Shown here in pieces: positions 1 through 9,154 of a DNA stretch of 64,000 nt. The notes under the pieces are model-generated. The model saw only the letters and a list, made by a program, of their open reading frames with translations. It made no database searches and was not told the DNA's origin. Each line of letters opens with the position of its first letter. The stretch's first letter is position 1. Both the position numbers and the translations under genes were made by a program. The stretch comes from Microbacterium horticulturae (GTDB taxonomy: Bacteria > Actinomycetota > Actinomycetes > Actinomycetales > Microbacteriaceae): NCBI RefSeq assembly GCF_029094505.1, contig NZ_CP119108.1, positions 310,001 through 374,000 on the forward strand, given 5' to 3'.

Positions 1-8
1 ATGCGTGC

Positions 9-404
9 TCATGCCAGGGCCTCCGCTGCGACGAGGACGCCGGGCTCGGCGTCCACGGTGATGATGCGATTGTGCTCGTCGACGTGCACCACGCGCGGCT
101 CGTAGGCGTCGAGCTCGCCATCGTCGACATCTGCGTACGAGATGACGATCACGGTGTCGCCGGTGTGCACGAGTCGGGCGGCCGCGCCGTTGAGCTGCAG
201 GTCACCGGACCCGCGGACGCCTGCGATCGTGTAGGTCACCAGGCGTGACCCGTTGTCGACGTCCACGACGTGCACCTGTTCGTTCGGGCGGATGTCGGCG
301 GCCTCGAGCAGCTCGGGGTCGACGGTGATCGATCCGACGTAGTGCAGGTCGCTGCCGGTCACCCTGGCGCGGTGGATCTTGGACTTGAGCATGGTGCGTC
401 GCAT
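9..404 (-). CDS. panD: Aspartate 1-decarboxylase
   Basis: Converts L-aspartate to beta-alanine, the second substrate of PanC, in cytosolic pantothenate synthesis. The 131-residue product begins [17 protein letters not shown], which aligns with the start of E. coli PanD, so I use the ATG at 404 although the open frame extends much further upstream inside panC. The self-cleavage site is visible as Gly24-Ser25 in HYVGS; Ser25 would become the pyruvoyl group. The length is normal for the family. Its ATG shares one base with the panC stop (TGATG), so the two are translationally coupled. No other reading of this frame is plausible. Confidence 0.96.
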   Translation of the reverse strand: MRRTMLKSKIHRARVTGSDLHYVGSITVDPELLEAADIRPNEQVHVVDVDNGSRLVTYTIAGVRGSGDLQLNGAAARLVHTGDTVIVISYADVDDGELDAYEPRVVHVDEHNRIITVDAEPGVLVAAEALA

Positions 405-1252
405 CAGGAGGCCTCCAGCAGCCGGTTGTCGATGAGGCGGGCAGCACCGACTCGGGCCGCCACCGCCAGCAGTGCGGTCGGTGCGACGGCGTCGACGAGG
501 GCGAGGTCGTCGGCGGAGCGCAGCTCGAGGTACTCGGGTTCGATGCCGGCGCTCTCGAGCACGGCGCGTGCCGCCTTGAGCAGCTCGTGCGCACCGGTCT
601 GACCGGACGACACGGCGCTCTCGGCCGCATCGAGGGCACGGCTGAGCGCTGTCGCGCGCTCGCGGGACGCGGCATCCAGATACGCGTTCCTCGAGCTCAT
701 CGCGAGACCGTCCGCCTCGCGCACGATCGGGCATGCGACCACGTTCACGTCGAGGTTCAGGTCGCGTACCACCCGGCGTACCACGAGCACCTGCTGGGCG
801 TCCTTCTGCCCGAAGTACGCGGCGTCGGGCCGGACGATGCCGAACAGCTTCGTGACCACGGTCGCCACGCCGTCGAAGTGCCCGGGTCGGGTTGCGCCGC
901 AGAGCACATCGGTGATCCCCGCCACATGGATCGAGGTCGCGTAACCGTCGGGGTACACCTCGCCGACCGGGGGAGTGAACAGCACGTCGGCCCCGGCCTG
1001 TGCGGCGAGCCGCGCATCGCGGTGCTCATCGCGTGGGTAGGCCGCGAGGTCTTCGCTCGGGCCGAACTGTGTCGGGTTCACGAACAGCGACACCACGACC
1101 AGGTCGTGCGCGTCGCGCGCCGCGCGCATGAGCGACAGATGCCCCTCGTGAAAGGCACCCATCGTCGGCACGAGGCCGACGGTGCCGCCGCGCTCGCGCG
1201 TCGCGTGCACGACCGCGCGCACCTCGGCGACTGTTCGCAGCGTCTGCATCAT
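404..1252 (-). CDS. panC: Pantothenate synthetase (pantoate-beta-alanine ligase)
   Basis: ATP-dependent condensation of pantoate and beta-alanine to pantothenate. The protein has 282 residues, the usual length. The nucleotidyltransferase signature is complete: [11 protein letters not shown] (His35 and His38 of HxGH) and the downstream MSSRN motif that replaces KMSKS. It overlaps the preceding DUF2520 gene by four bases (ATGA) and panD by one base, so the three minus-strand genes form a coupled operon. ketopantoate hydroxymethyltransferase (panB) is not in the window. Confidence 0.97.
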   Translation of the reverse strand: MMQTLRTVAEVRAVVHATRERGGTVGLVPTMGAFHEGHLSLMRAARDAHDLVVVSLFVNPTQFGPSEDLAAYPRDEHRDARLAAQAGADVLFTPPVGEVYPDGYATSIHVAGITDVLCGATRPGHFDGVATVVTKLFGIVRPDAAYFGQKDAQQVLVVRRVVRDLNLDVNVVACPIVREADGLAMSSRNAYLDAASRERATALSRALDAAESAVSSGQTGAHELLKAARAVLESAGIEPEYLELRSADDLALVDAVAPTALLAVAARVGAARLIDNRLLEAS

Positions 1253-1998
1253 CGGCTCCGTTCCGCGGCGAGGGCGCGGGTGTGGTCGGCGAGCACGTCG
1301 AAAAGCGGCACGAGTTCGGGCGCGAGCGCTGCGCGCTGTCGGGCGACGGTCTCATCGTCGCCGCGGGCGATGGGTCCGGTGAGGGCGGATGCCGCGCCGC
1401 GCGCCGCCCAGTTCTCGACCGTGCGCCGCACGAGCGGCGCCAGTAGGGCTCGCGCGTCGCCATCGTCGATGTCGGGCCCCGCCTCGCGCAGCAGACGCTC
1501 TGCGAGGCCTTCGAGGGTCACGACGAAGTTCGCGGCGAACGCGGCGGCGGCGTGGTACCGCGCACGGTCGGCGTCGGCGATCTCGAACGCGTGCATGCCC
1601 AGCGCCGTCGCCAGCGAGCGCGCGATAGTGAGTGCCTCGGGCGAGCGCCCGCCGATCGCGGCGCCGATTCCGGCGAAGACCGAGGGGTCGTCGCCGCCGG
1701 CAAAGGTCTGCAACGGGTGGAGGCCGAAATCGACATCATCGAGCCCGGTCGCCCCGGAGGTGTGGCCGATGAGCGTGGCGTGACCCGACGCGGCGGCCGC
1801 GGCATCCCGAATCTCCCGATCGGGCACGCAGAGCAGCACCACATCGGCGTCGCCCACGGGCTCGTCGCGGCCGGTGGGCCCGAAGACGGTGTAGCCGGCG
1901 TGGGTCAGCGTGGGGGCGATGGCCGAGCCGAGTCGCCCGCGTCCGACCACCGACACCCGGGTGACGGCGGGTGCGGACGATGCAGCGGAAGGGGTCAT
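1249..1998 (-). CDS. Rossmann-fold DUF2520 protein, candidate ketopantoate reductase-like
   Basis: N-terminal NAD(P)-binding Rossmann fold (VSVVGRGRLGSAIAP) followed by the helical DUF2520 domain. The protein is about 249 residues from the ATG at 1998; an in-frame ATG at 2031 would add 11 residues and neither start has a clear ribosome binding site. In many actinobacteria a DUF2520 gene lies directly upstream of panC, and a role as a PanE-like ketopantoate reductase has been proposed; the ATGA overlap with panC here supports a pantothenate role. The assignment to that reaction is inference, the fold and context are seen. Confidence 0.85.
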   Translation of the reverse strand: MTPSAASSAPAVTRVSVVGRGRLGSAIAPTLTHAGYTVFGPTGRDEPVGDADVVLLCVPDREIRDAAAAASGHATLIGHTSGATGLDDVDFGLHPLQTFAGGDDPSVFAGIGAAIGGRSPEALTIARSLATALGMHAFEIADADRARYHAAAAFAANFVVTLEGLAERLLREAGPDIDDGDARALLAPLVRRTVENWAARGAASALTGPIARGDDETVARQRAALAPELVPLFDVLADHTRALAAERSR

Positions 1999-2110
1999 GG
2001 AGGAGCGATCTGCGCGGTGGGAGGGTCGCATCGAGCATAATGAGCCGCGCCCCGCCGGTCGATTCGACGCGTAACGATGTCGGCGAGCGTGCCGCCGCGC
2101 AACCGCACTC

Positions 2111-3808
2111 TCAGGCGCGCGTGGGCGCTGCCTCGGGATGGTTCAGGTCGAACGCGGGCCGCTCGCTGCGGATCCGTGGGATCGACGTGAAGTTGTGCCG
2201 TGGCGGCGGGCAGCTGGTCGCCCACTCGAGCGATCCCCCGTAGCCCCACGGGTCGTTCACGGTCACCCGCTGCGCCTTGCGAGCGGTGATCCACACATTC
2301 AGGATGAACGGGATCATCGACGAGCCCAGCAGCATCGCGCCGATCGACGACACCTGGTTCATCCAGGTGAACCCGTCAGACGGCGCATAGTCCGCGTAGC
2401 GACGCGGCATCCCGGCCACGCCGAGCCAGTGCTGCACGAGGAAGGTCATGTGGAAGCCGATGAACAGCATCCAGAAGTGCACCATGCCCAGCCGCTCGTT
2501 GAGCATCTTGCCGGTCCACTTCGGCCACCAGAAATAGAAACCCGAGAACATGGCGAACACGACCGTGCCGAACACCACATAGTGGAAGTGCGCCACCACG
2601 AAGTACGAGTCGGTGACGTGGAAGTCGAGCGGCGGCGACGCGAGGATCACGCCGGTCAGGCCACCGAACACGAACGACGTCAAGAATCCGATAGCGAACA
2701 CGATTGGCGTCTCGAACGTGACCGAGCCGCGCCACATCGTGCCGATCCAGTTGAAGATCTTCACACCCGTCGGCACCGCGATCAGCATCGACATGAAGGA
2801 GAAGAACGGCAGCAGCACGGCACCGGTGGCGAACATGTGGTGCGCCCATACCGATGCCGACAGCGCGGCGATCGCGATCGTCGCATAGATCAGCGTGCGA
2901 TAGCCGAAGATCGGCTTCCGGCTGAAGACGGGGAACACCTCGGTGACGATGCCGAAGAACGGCAGCGCGATGATGTACACCTCAGGGTGCCCGAAGAACC
3001 AGAACATGTGCTGCCACAGCAGCACGCCCCCGTTGGCAGGGTCGAACAGGTGCGCACCGAGGATGCGGTCGGCAGCGGCGGCCAGGAGGGCCGCGGCCAG
3101 CACCGGGAACGCCATGAGGATCAGGATGCTGGTCAGCAGGATGTTCCACGAGAAGATCGGCATGCGCCACATGGTCAGGCCGGGCGCGCGCATCGTGACC
3201 ACGGTGGTGATGAAGTTCACAGCGCCGAGGATCGTGCCGAAACCGCTCATCCCCAGGCCCAGGAACCAGAGGTTGCCACCGGCCCCCGGCGAGAACGTCG
3301 CATTCGCCAACGGCTGGTACGCGAACCACCCGAACGCCGCCGCCCCCTGCGGGGTCAGGAACCCGGCCACCGCGATCAGCGATCCGAACAGGAACAGCCA
3401 GAACGCGAAAGCGTTCAACCGGGGGAACGCCACATCGGGAGCGCCCAGCTGCAACGGCAGGATCGCATTGGCGAACCCGGCGAACAACGGCGTCGCGAAC
3501 ATCAGCAGCATGATCGTGCCGTGCATCGTGAACAGCTGGTTGAACTGGTCCTTCGTCGCAACGATCTGAATGCCCGGGGCGAACAGCTCGGCACGGATGA
3601 TCAACGCCATCACACCGCCGAGCATGAAGAACATGACCGAGGAGATCAGGTACATGTACCCGATGATCTTGTGGTCGGTGGAGGTGATCCACCGAACGAC
3701 GATATTGCCCTTTTGCTCGATGCGCGTTCGGTTCAGGAGGTCAGCCTGCGCAGGCGGGAGATGAGACGTCATCGTGTCTGTGCGGTCGACCGGGATCGTG
3801 GTCGCCAT
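2111..3808 (-). CDS. ctaD: Cytochrome c oxidase subunit I, solitary copy
   Basis: Haem-copper oxidase catalytic subunit of the aa3 type, an integral membrane protein with about 12 helices. The binuclear centre ligands are visible: FGHPEVY (CuB His and the cross-linked Tyr), WAHHMFATG and VAHFHYV. The N terminus is ambiguous: ATG at 3808 (565 residues, used here) or ATG at 3772 (553 residues, MTSHLPPAQ); no strong ribosome binding site favours either. The open frame runs on upstream into the next gene, but that part is a shadow. No ctaC, ctaE, ctaF or qcr gene is adjacent, unlike the usual actinobacterial arrangement, so this looks like a stand-alone or paralogous subunit I. Confidence 0.95.
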   Translation of the reverse strand: MATTIPVDRTDTMTSHLPPAQADLLNRTRIEQKGNIVVRWITSTDHKIIGYMYLISSVMFFMLGGVMALIIRAELFAPGIQIVATKDQFNQLFTMHGTIMLLMFATPLFAGFANAILPLQLGAPDVAFPRLNAFAFWLFLFGSLIAVAGFLTPQGAAAFGWFAYQPLANATFSPGAGGNLWFLGLGMSGFGTILGAVNFITTVVTMRAPGLTMWRMPIFSWNILLTSILILMAFPVLAAALLAAAADRILGAHLFDPANGGVLLWQHMFWFFGHPEVYIIALPFFGIVTEVFPVFSRKPIFGYRTLIYATIAIAALSASVWAHHMFATGAVLLPFFSFMSMLIAVPTGVKIFNWIGTMWRGSVTFETPIVFAIGFLTSFVFGGLTGVILASPPLDFHVTDSYFVVAHFHYVVFGTVVFAMFSGFYFWWPKWTGKMLNERLGMVHFWMLFIGFHMTFLVQHWLGVAGMPRRYADYAPSDGFTWMNQVSSIGAMLLGSSMIPFILNVWITARKAQRVTVNDPWGYGGSLEWATSCPPPRHNFTSIPRIRSERPAFDLNHPEAAPTRA

Positions 3809-3852
3809 ATCGGCAGTCTGCCACTGTTTACCCGAATCGGGGCCGTTTGCGA

Positions 3853-5028
3853 TCATGGCTGCAGAACGACCTTCACGCACCCGTCCGCCTTCTTCTGGAA
3901 GGTCTCGTACAAGCCCGGGGCATCGTCCAGCGGTGCGCGATGGGTTGCAAGGTCCATGACCCCGAGCGGGTCCGCTGGATCTTCGACGAGGGGGAGCAGC
4001 TGCCCGATCCAGTGCTTGACGTTGCACTGGCCCATGCGCAGACTCACCTGCTTGTCGAAGAGCGTCTTCATCGGCAGGATGTCGGCGTCGCCGGCGTACA
4101 CGCCACTCAGCGAGATCGTGCCGCCGCGCCGCACGAGATCGATCGCCGTGTACAGCGCGCTCAGCCGGTCCATGCCGGCGCGCTGCATCAGCCGCTGCGC
4201 GATCGGATCGGGCAGCATCCCCACGGTCTTCTGCGCGAAGCCGACGGCCGGGCTGCCGTGCGCCTCGAGTCCAACGGCATCCACCACCGAGTCCGGCCCG
4301 CGGCCGTCGGTGGCGTCGCGCAGCTCGTCGAGCAGACCGTCGCCGGGCGCGAACGCCTCGACGCCATGACGCTCGGCCATGGCGCGGCGTTCGTCCACCG
4401 GCTCGATCGCCAGCACCCGGCATCCGCGCCGCACCGCGATGCGCGAGACGAACTGGCCGACGGGCCCGAGGCCGAGCACCACCAGCGTGCCGTCGTCGGG
4501 CACATCCGCGTACTCGACGCCCTGCCATGCGGTGGGCAGGATGTCGCTGAGGTAGAGGTACCGTTCGTCGGGCGGTTCGTCGGCCACGCGGATGTGATTG
4601 TGATCGGCAAGCGGAACCCGCAGCAGCTCGGCCTGGCCGCCGGGAACCTGACCATACAGCTTGGTGTAGCCGAACAGCGCCGCCCCCGAGCCGTATTCGC
4701 GCACCTGCGTCGTCTCGCACTGCGACTGCAGACCGTGCCGGCACATCCAGCATTCGCCGCACGCGATGTTGAACGGGATGACGACGCGGTCGCCGACGGC
4801 GAGGCCGTGCACGTCGGATCCGACCTCCACGACCGTGCCCATCGGCTCATGTCCCAGCACGTCGCCCGCGTCGAGGAAGGGTCCGAGGATCTCGTAGAGG
4901 TGCAGATCCGAGCCGCAGATCGCCGTCGACGAGACCTGCACGATGGCGTCCGTCGGCTCTTCGATCCTCGGATCCGGCACCTCCTCCACGCTGATGTGTC
5001 GTCGTCCCTGCCATGTGACCGCCTTCAT
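3853..5028 (-). CDS. Zinc-dependent alcohol dehydrogenase (formaldehyde dehydrogenase-like MDR)
   Basis: Medium-chain dehydrogenase of 391 residues. Catalytic zinc ligands are in [10 protein letters not shown] and LGHEPMG, and the structural zinc lobe is intact ([16 protein letters not shown]). The nucleotide-binding fold is [16 protein letters not shown]. The long C-terminal half with the segment [21 protein letters not shown] cut by family-specific insertions resembles glutathione-independent formaldehyde dehydrogenase-like enzymes, which act on aldehydes or alcohols with NAD. A strong AGGAGG lies 7-12 nt before the ATG at 5028. It is transcribed toward ctaD with a 44-base gap. The substrate cannot be read from the sequence. 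Confidence 0.88.
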   Translation of the reverse strand: MKAVTWQGRRHISVEEVPDPRIEEPTDAIVQVSSTAICGSDLHLYEILGPFLDAGDVLGHEPMGTVVEVGSDVHGLAVGDRVVIPFNIACGECWMCRHGLQSQCETTQVREYGSGAALFGYTKLYGQVPGGQAELLRVPLADHNHIRVADEPPDERYLYLSDILPTAWQGVEYADVPDDGTLVVLGLGPVGQFVSRIAVRRGCRVLAIEPVDERRAMAERHGVEAFAPGDGLLDELRDATDGRGPDSVVDAVGLEAHGSPAVGFAQKTVGMLPDPIAQRLMQRAGMDRLSALYTAIDLVRRGGTISLSGVYAGDADILPMKTLFDKQVSLRMGQCNVKHWIGQLLPLVEDPADPLGVMDLATHRAPLDDAPGLYETFQKKADGCVKVVLQP

Positions 5029-5102
5029 GATTCCTCCTCATGAAGGACGGTGGCATCGGGATGCCGTGGGCACAGCCCCCTTGACAGCCGGGGTGGCCCC
5101 GC

Positions 5103-5852
5103 TCAGGCCTTCGGCCCGCCCGCGACGTAGAGCACCTGGCCTGAGACAAAGCCCGAGGCCTCGGACACGAAGAACGACACTGCGTTGGCGATGTCGTCGG
5201 GCTTGCCGCCGCGCCCGACCGGGATCTCGGCTGCGCGGGCGGCGATGAACTCGTCGAACGGCACACCGATGCGGGCGGCGGTGGCGGCGGTCATGTCGGT
5301 CTCGATGAACCCCGGCGCTATCGCGTTCGCCGTCACGCCGAAGCGCCCCAGCTCGATCGCGAGCGTCTTTGTCAGCCCCTGCATGCCGGCCTTCGCGGCG
5401 GAATAGTTCGCCTGTCCGCGGTTGCCGAGCGCCGAGGTGCTCGAGAGGTTCACGATGCGGCCCCAGCCGGCATCGACCATGTGCTTCTGCACGGCGCGAC
5501 TCATCAGGAAGGCGCCGCGCAGGTGGACGCGCAGCACGGTGTCCCAGTCGTCGGCGGTCATCTTGAACAGCAGGTTGTCGCGGATCACGCCGGCGTTGTT
5601 CACGAGCACGACGGGTGCGCCCAACTCGGCGGCGATGCGGTCGACGGCGGTGGTGACCGCGGCCTCGTCGGAGACATCGGCGCCGACCGCGAGCGCCTGG
5701 CGGCCCGTCGCGCGGATCTCGTCCACCACCGGCTGCGCATCGGCTTCGACCAGATCGATCACCGCGATGTCGAAGCCGTCGGCTGCCAGGCGACGCGACG
5801 TCGCGGCGCCGATGCCGCGCGCGCCTCCGGTGACGATGGCGACTGCGCTCAT
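5103..5852 (-). CDS. SDR oxidoreductase, 3-oxoacyl-ACP reductase (FabG) family
   Basis: Classical short-chain dehydrogenase of 249 residues. Cofactor motif TGGARGIGAA near residues 8-17, NNAG, catalytic Ser in NLSSTSALG, and YSAAK with the catalytic Tyr and Lys. It ends with the SGQVLYVAGG pattern typical of FabG-like proteins. A perfect AGGAGGAACA precedes the ATG and lies inside the 3' end of the sulfurtransferase gene; the two genes overlap by ATGA. Actinobacteria carry many FabG homologues, so acetoacetyl-CoA or sugar substrates are equally possible. Confidence 0.92.
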   Translation of the reverse strand: MSAVAIVTGGARGIGAATSRRLAADGFDIAVIDLVEADAQPVVDEIRATGRQALAVGADVSDEAAVTTAVDRIAAELGAPVVLVNNAGVIRDNLLFKMTADDWDTVLRVHLRGAFLMSRAVQKHMVDAGWGRIVNLSSTSALGNRGQANYSAAKAGMQGLTKTLAIELGRFGVTANAIAPGFIETDMTAATAARIGVPFDEFIAARAAEIPVGRGGKPDDIANAVSFFVSEASGFVSGQVLYVAGGPKA

Positions 5853-6703
5853 TGTTCCTCCTCATCGGGTGCGGGCTGCGCGCCGGTGGCGACCGGGCGG
5901 CCCGGGGTGTTCGACCATTGACTCCACGAGCCGGGATACAGTGCGGCGTCGATGCCGGCGACAGCGAGCGCCAGCACCTCGTGCGACGCGGTCACCCCCG
6001 AGCCGCAGTAGGTGGCGACCGGGATGCCGTCGGTCACGCCGAGCGCCGCGAACCGAGCCCGCAGCACCTCGGGCGGCAGAAGGCGGCCCTGCGCGTCGAC
6101 GTTCTCGGTCGTGGGGGCGCTCACCGCGCCCGGGATGTGCCCCGCCTGCGGGTCGACCGGCTCGACCTCGCCGCGGTACCGCTCGGACGCCCGGGCGTCG
6201 AGCAGGATGCCCGTCGCGGGCACGGCGGCCGCGGCATCCATCTCCACCGTCGGCATGCGTCCGGTCGTCAGGGTCACGTCACCCGGCGTCTGGTCGCTCT
6301 CACCGGTCTCGATCGGCAGCCCGGCGCCGACCCACGCGTCGTACGCGCCGTCGAGCACCCGCGCGTCGACGCCGGCGTCGCGCAGCAGCCACCACGCGCG
6401 GGCGGCGGAGGTGTTCTTGATGTCGTCGTAGACGACGACGGCGTCTCCGTCGTTCAGGCCCCATCGGCGGGCGCAGTCTTGCAGGTGCGCGGGGGACGGG
6501 AGGGGATGCCGGCCGTCGGGCGGTGCGCCGTGGGCGGCCAGTTCGGTGTCGAGGTCGACGTACACGGCACCCGGGATGTGACCGTTCGCGAACGCCTCGC
6601 GCCCGTCGGGCCGGTCGAGGCGCCAGCGCACATCGAGGACGCGGGGCGGATGCGGCGACGCGAGCAGCTCGCGCAGCTCGGCGGCGGTGACGAGAGGGGA
6701 CAT
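5849..6703 (-). CDS. Sulfurtransferase with two rhodanese domains
   Basis: Thiosulfate or 3-mercaptopyruvate sulfurtransferase, 284 residues. Two tandem rhodanese domains: the N-terminal one (VLDVRWRLDRPDGREAF, GHIPGAVYVDLDTEL) is catalytically silent, and the C-terminal one carries the persulfide cysteine in ATYCGSGVTAS, an active-site loop of the mercaptopyruvate type. The start at 6703 is set by GGAAGGAG just upstream; the longer open frame upstream is antisense to the MBL gene. It is coupled to the downstream reductase by an ATGA overlap. Confidence 0.93.
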   Translation of the reverse strand: MSPLVTAAELRELLASPHPPRVLDVRWRLDRPDGREAFANGHIPGAVYVDLDTELAAHGAPPDGRHPLPSPAHLQDCARRWGLNDGDAVVVYDDIKNTSAARAWWLLRDAGVDARVLDGAYDAWVGAGLPIETGESDQTPGDVTLTTGRMPTVEMDAAAAVPATGILLDARASERYRGEVEPVDPQAGHIPGAVSAPTTENVDAQGRLLPPEVLRARFAALGVTDGIPVATYCGSGVTASHEVLALAVAGIDAALYPGSWSQWSNTPGRPVATGAQPAPDEEEQ

Positions 6704-6829
6704 CGGTGGCTCCTTCCGGGAAGAGCCTATGTCAGGGGCGCAGCGTGCCGTGCCGATTTCCTGCACGGGACGGCGGCTCGGTAGCGTTCGGAGAGCGGGC
6801 GTGGCCCGCATCCTGCCGGAAGGAAGACG

Positions 6830-7864
6830 ATGGAGCCTGTCAGCGACGCCCAGTACCGAGCCGCGACGTCGGGCGGCCTGCCCGAGGCCGAGCGCATCGC
6901 CGACGGACTGTGGTCGCTCGCGATGCCGATGCCCGGCGGTGCGGGTCTCGGGTACACGCTCGCCGCGGTGCAGCTCGGCCCCGCCGGCCAGGTCGCCGTC
7001 GTCGACCCGGGCTGGGCTGAGCCGGGATCGATCGAGCGCCTCGACGCGTTCCTGGCGACTCTCGGCCGTGGACTGGGGGATGTCGCGACCGTCGTCGTCA
7101 CGCACTCGCACCCCGACCACCTGGGGCTCGCCGACGCCGTGCGCGAGGCGAGCGGGGCACAGGTCGTGCTCCATGAGAGTGAGCAGGCGTCGCTCGACGC
7201 CGCCCCCGACCCGACATCGTCCGAGGCGGTCGCGGAGTTCGTGGAACGGCTGCACGGATGGGGCGTGGCTCCCGACCGCGCCCGCGCGATGGCCGAGCGC
7301 GCCCGCACGGCCGGTGGGCCGCAGTCGACGCATCTGCGCGCCGACGTGCTGGTGGCCGACGGTGACGAGCTCCCGGTCGCCGGCGCATCCTGGCGCGCGC
7401 TGCACACCCCGGGCCACACGCCCGGCCACCTCTGCATCGTGGACGAGGAGCACGGCCTGCTCTTCTCGGGCGACCACGTGCTGCCCACAGTGTTCCCCGG
7501 TCTCGGGCTCGGTGCGGGCTTCGACGAGAACCCGCTCGCGGCGTACCTGCGAGCCCTGCACCGGCTGCATCCCTATGACGAGTTCGAGGTCGTGCCCGGG
7601 CACGGCTATCGCTTCCGTGGGCTGGCCGCGCGCCGCCGCGACACCGCGCTGCACGCGCTGCGACGTGTGCGCGAGACGGCCGAGCTGCTGCGAGAAGACC
7701 CCGACGCCTCGACCTGGGACATCGCGTCGCGCCTGACCTGGAGCGGCGGATGGGCGCAGTTGCAGACCGGCATCATGGTGGTCTCAGGCCTCAGCCAGAC
7801 CGAGATGTACCGTGAGTTCGTGCGCTCGGGTGGCATGGAGTCGCCCGAGGCCATCTGGCCATAG
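6830..7864 (+). CDS. MBL-fold metallo-hydrolase
   Basis: Metallo-beta-lactamase superfamily hydrolase of 344 residues. All metal motifs are present: THSHPDHL (residues 91-98), HTPGHTPGH (192-200), SGDHVLP with Asp215, and PGHG with His258. A GGAAGGAAG ribosome site precedes the ATG at 6830. A TAGCGT box about 50 bp upstream could be the -10 of its promoter, divergent from the sulfurtransferase. The C-terminal helical extension (about residues 265-344) resembles the winged-helix tail of RNase Z/glyoxalase-like hydrolases of unknown substrate. Substrate unknown. Confidence 0.92.
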   Translation: MEPVSDAQYRAATSGGLPEAERIADGLWSLAMPMPGGAGLGYTLAAVQLGPAGQVAVVDPGWAEPGSIERLDAFLATLGRGLGDVATVVVTHSHPDHLGLADAVREASGAQVVLHESEQASLDAAPDPTSSEAVAEFVERLHGWGVAPDRARAMAERARTAGGPQSTHLRADVLVADGDELPVAGASWRALHTPGHTPGHLCIVDEEHGLLFSGDHVLPTVFPGLGLGAGFDENPLAAYLRALHRLHPYDEFEVVPGHGYRFRGLAARRRDTALHALRRVRETAELLREDPDASTWDIASRLTWSGGWAQLQTGIMVVSGLSQTEMYREFVRSGGMESPEAIWP

Positions 7865-7988
7865 ACATCGCTCGTTCCGGACGCCGCGTGGCCCGGGAAC
7901 CACCATCGACCGCGCGCGCTATCGGGGCTAGCCTGGGCTCAGGCGGGCCGCACCTGCCCGCCACATCGAGGCGGAAGGCGGAACAGGT

Positions 7989-8378
7989 ATGGACGCGATG
8001 ATGATGGACGCCATGAGCAAGGCGTCGATGCCCGGCATGGAGTCGATGGACATGACCGCGATGCAGGCGTGTATGGACGCCTGCTCGGCATGTGAGCAGG
8101 CATGCACGATCTGCGCGATGGAGATGATGGACTGCGCTCCGGAGTGCATGAACTGCGCCGACATGTGCAACACCATGATGCGCAGCATGATGCGTATGAA
8201 GGGCATGACCCCTGCGGTCATGATGGCCATGCTCGACGCGTGCGTCGCGATGTGCCAGATGTGCATGGACGCCTGCATGGAGATGGACAGCGAAGTGTGC
8301 CGCATGTGCGCTCAGGCCTGCAAGGCCTGCATGGACGCGTGCATGACGATGCGCGCATCGATGCCCGCGACCATGTGA
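7989..8378 (+). CDS. Met/Cys-rich four-helix copper-binding protein
   Basis: A 129-residue protein in which I count 36 Met and 18 Cys, 42% of all residues. Cysteines recur as CxxC, CxxxC and CxxxxxC along helices (CMDACSACEQACTIC, CAPECMNCADMC, CVAMCQMCMDAC, CRMCAQACKACMDAC), as in the DUF326/Csp family of cytosolic copper-storage four-helix bundles, where thiolates line the bundle core and bind many Cu(I). The N-terminal 27 residues are Met-rich with no Tat signal, so a cytosolic location is likely. It appears monocistronic and no CsoR or P-type ATPase gene is adjacent. The Met enrichment is well beyond typical Csp proteins. Confidence 0.88.
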   Translation: MDAMMMDAMSKASMPGMESMDMTAMQACMDACSACEQACTICAMEMMDCAPECMNCADMCNTMMRSMMRMKGMTPAVMMAMLDACVAMCQMCMDACMEMDSEVCRMCAQACKACMDACMTMRASMPATM

Positions 8379-8420
8379 CAACGGTTCGGGATGCCGCGGC
8401 GCGGCGCGTTTCTTGATCGT

Positions 8421-8511
8421 TGTGCACGGAAGGCGCGCCCGGTGACGTGCACAGGCATGATGCTCACGAGATCACGGTTGTGCACGCGTTTTCGCGGATG
8501 AGACGTGCACG
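8421..8511. repeat. Two tandem GTGCAC hairpins
   Basis: Two inverted repeats in a row: TGTGCACG/CGTGCACA at 8421-8428 and 8446-8453, and TGTGCACG/CGTGCACG at 8479-8486 and 8504-8511. Both have 17-base spacers. They follow the copper-protein gene and lack a T tract. They could be terminators or operators. Confidence 0.5.
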
Positions 8512-8549
8512 AGCGTGTTCTCGCGGAAGGCCGCCGGGCACTTTCGTTC

Positions 8550-8590
8550 TGCTCACCAGTTGATGACTCTGAGTCATCAAGTGGTGAGCA
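8550..8590. repeat. Long inverted repeat, 19-nt arms
   Basis: Left arm TGCTCACCAGTTGATGACT, three-base loop CTG, right arm AGTCATCAAGTGGTGAGCA, with one mismatch. It lies between the 3' ends of the copper-protein gene (+) and the 116-residue gene (-), so a bidirectional terminator is possible, although the arms are AT-richer than the surroundings and no T run follows. Its arm shares CTCACCAGTTGAT with the inverted repeat at 58614. Confidence 0.7.
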
Positions 8591-8637
8591 AATCAGGTGG
8601 CCCTGTGGGGCCGGAAAACGCGGCGCCCGGGTGCGCG

Positions 8638-8988
8638 TCAGGCGCTGAGCGCGACGTTGTACTGGAGGCGGCCGACCGCCAGCACGCCGTAGCGCGGGTG
8701 CAGCGCCACCGGGGTGCCCGGCTCGACCTCAAGGGCCGCGCCGCCGGCGTTCCAGACGTCGAACGTCGTGCCGTCGAGCGTCAGCAGCCGGATGTCGCCG
8801 GTCGCGGCATCCACTCCCGTCACCAGGGCATCTGCCCACTCCGACGGCGTCGCCGACGCGATGCGCGCCTGGATGAGATGGAGGGCATGACCCGGTGCGA
8901 AGGAGGAGCAGTCTCCGCCGTGACTGCACATGCACGCGACACGCTCACGCACCTCGAAGGGCGTTTGGCGGGTCAGTGGCGTGCTCAC
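8638..8988 (-). CDS. Hypothetical protein with a Cys-rich N-terminal segment
   Basis: A 116-residue soluble protein that I do not assign to a named family. The start is GTG at 8988, chosen because AAGGAG lies at the correct distance. The N-terminal region ERVACMCSHGGDCSSFAPGHA could bind a metal (three Cys, two His), and the C-terminal half is beta-rich with a conserved look (GTPVALHPRYGVLAVG). The neighbour across the gap is a copper protein, but no functional link can be shown. Confidence 0.75.
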   Translation of the reverse strand: MSTPLTRQTPFEVRERVACMCSHGGDCSSFAPGHALHLIQARIASATPSEWADALVTGVDAATGDIRLLTLDGTTFDVWNAGGAALEVEPGTPVALHPRYGVLAVGRLQYNVALSA

Positions 8989-9125
8989 GGGAATCTCCTT
9001 CTGATCGGGACTCTCCGAGAGTACGAGGCCTTCCGCACATCACGAAGCGCGCTGTCACGTGACGAAACACAAGCTCCGAGTGCTCCTCATGGCGTCGGCG
9101 GCGGAACGCGTTCACGCGCCCTGAC

Positions 9126-9131
9126 TACACT
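9126..9131 (+). promoter_or_regulatory. -10 promoter element of the TRIC channel gene
   Basis: TACACT lies 24 bp upstream of the ATG at 9155, with GGGGGTGGG as ribosome site in between. The -35 region is not clear. Confidence 0.45.
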
Positions 9132-9154
9132 GGCCCGAGGATCGGGGGTGGGCG

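Noticed and set aside
3809..4762. N-terminal extension of ctaD to 883 codons
   Set aside because: The extension is antisense-like, Arg/Ala-rich and lies over the dehydrogenase gene read in another frame; CtaD homology begins near 3772.
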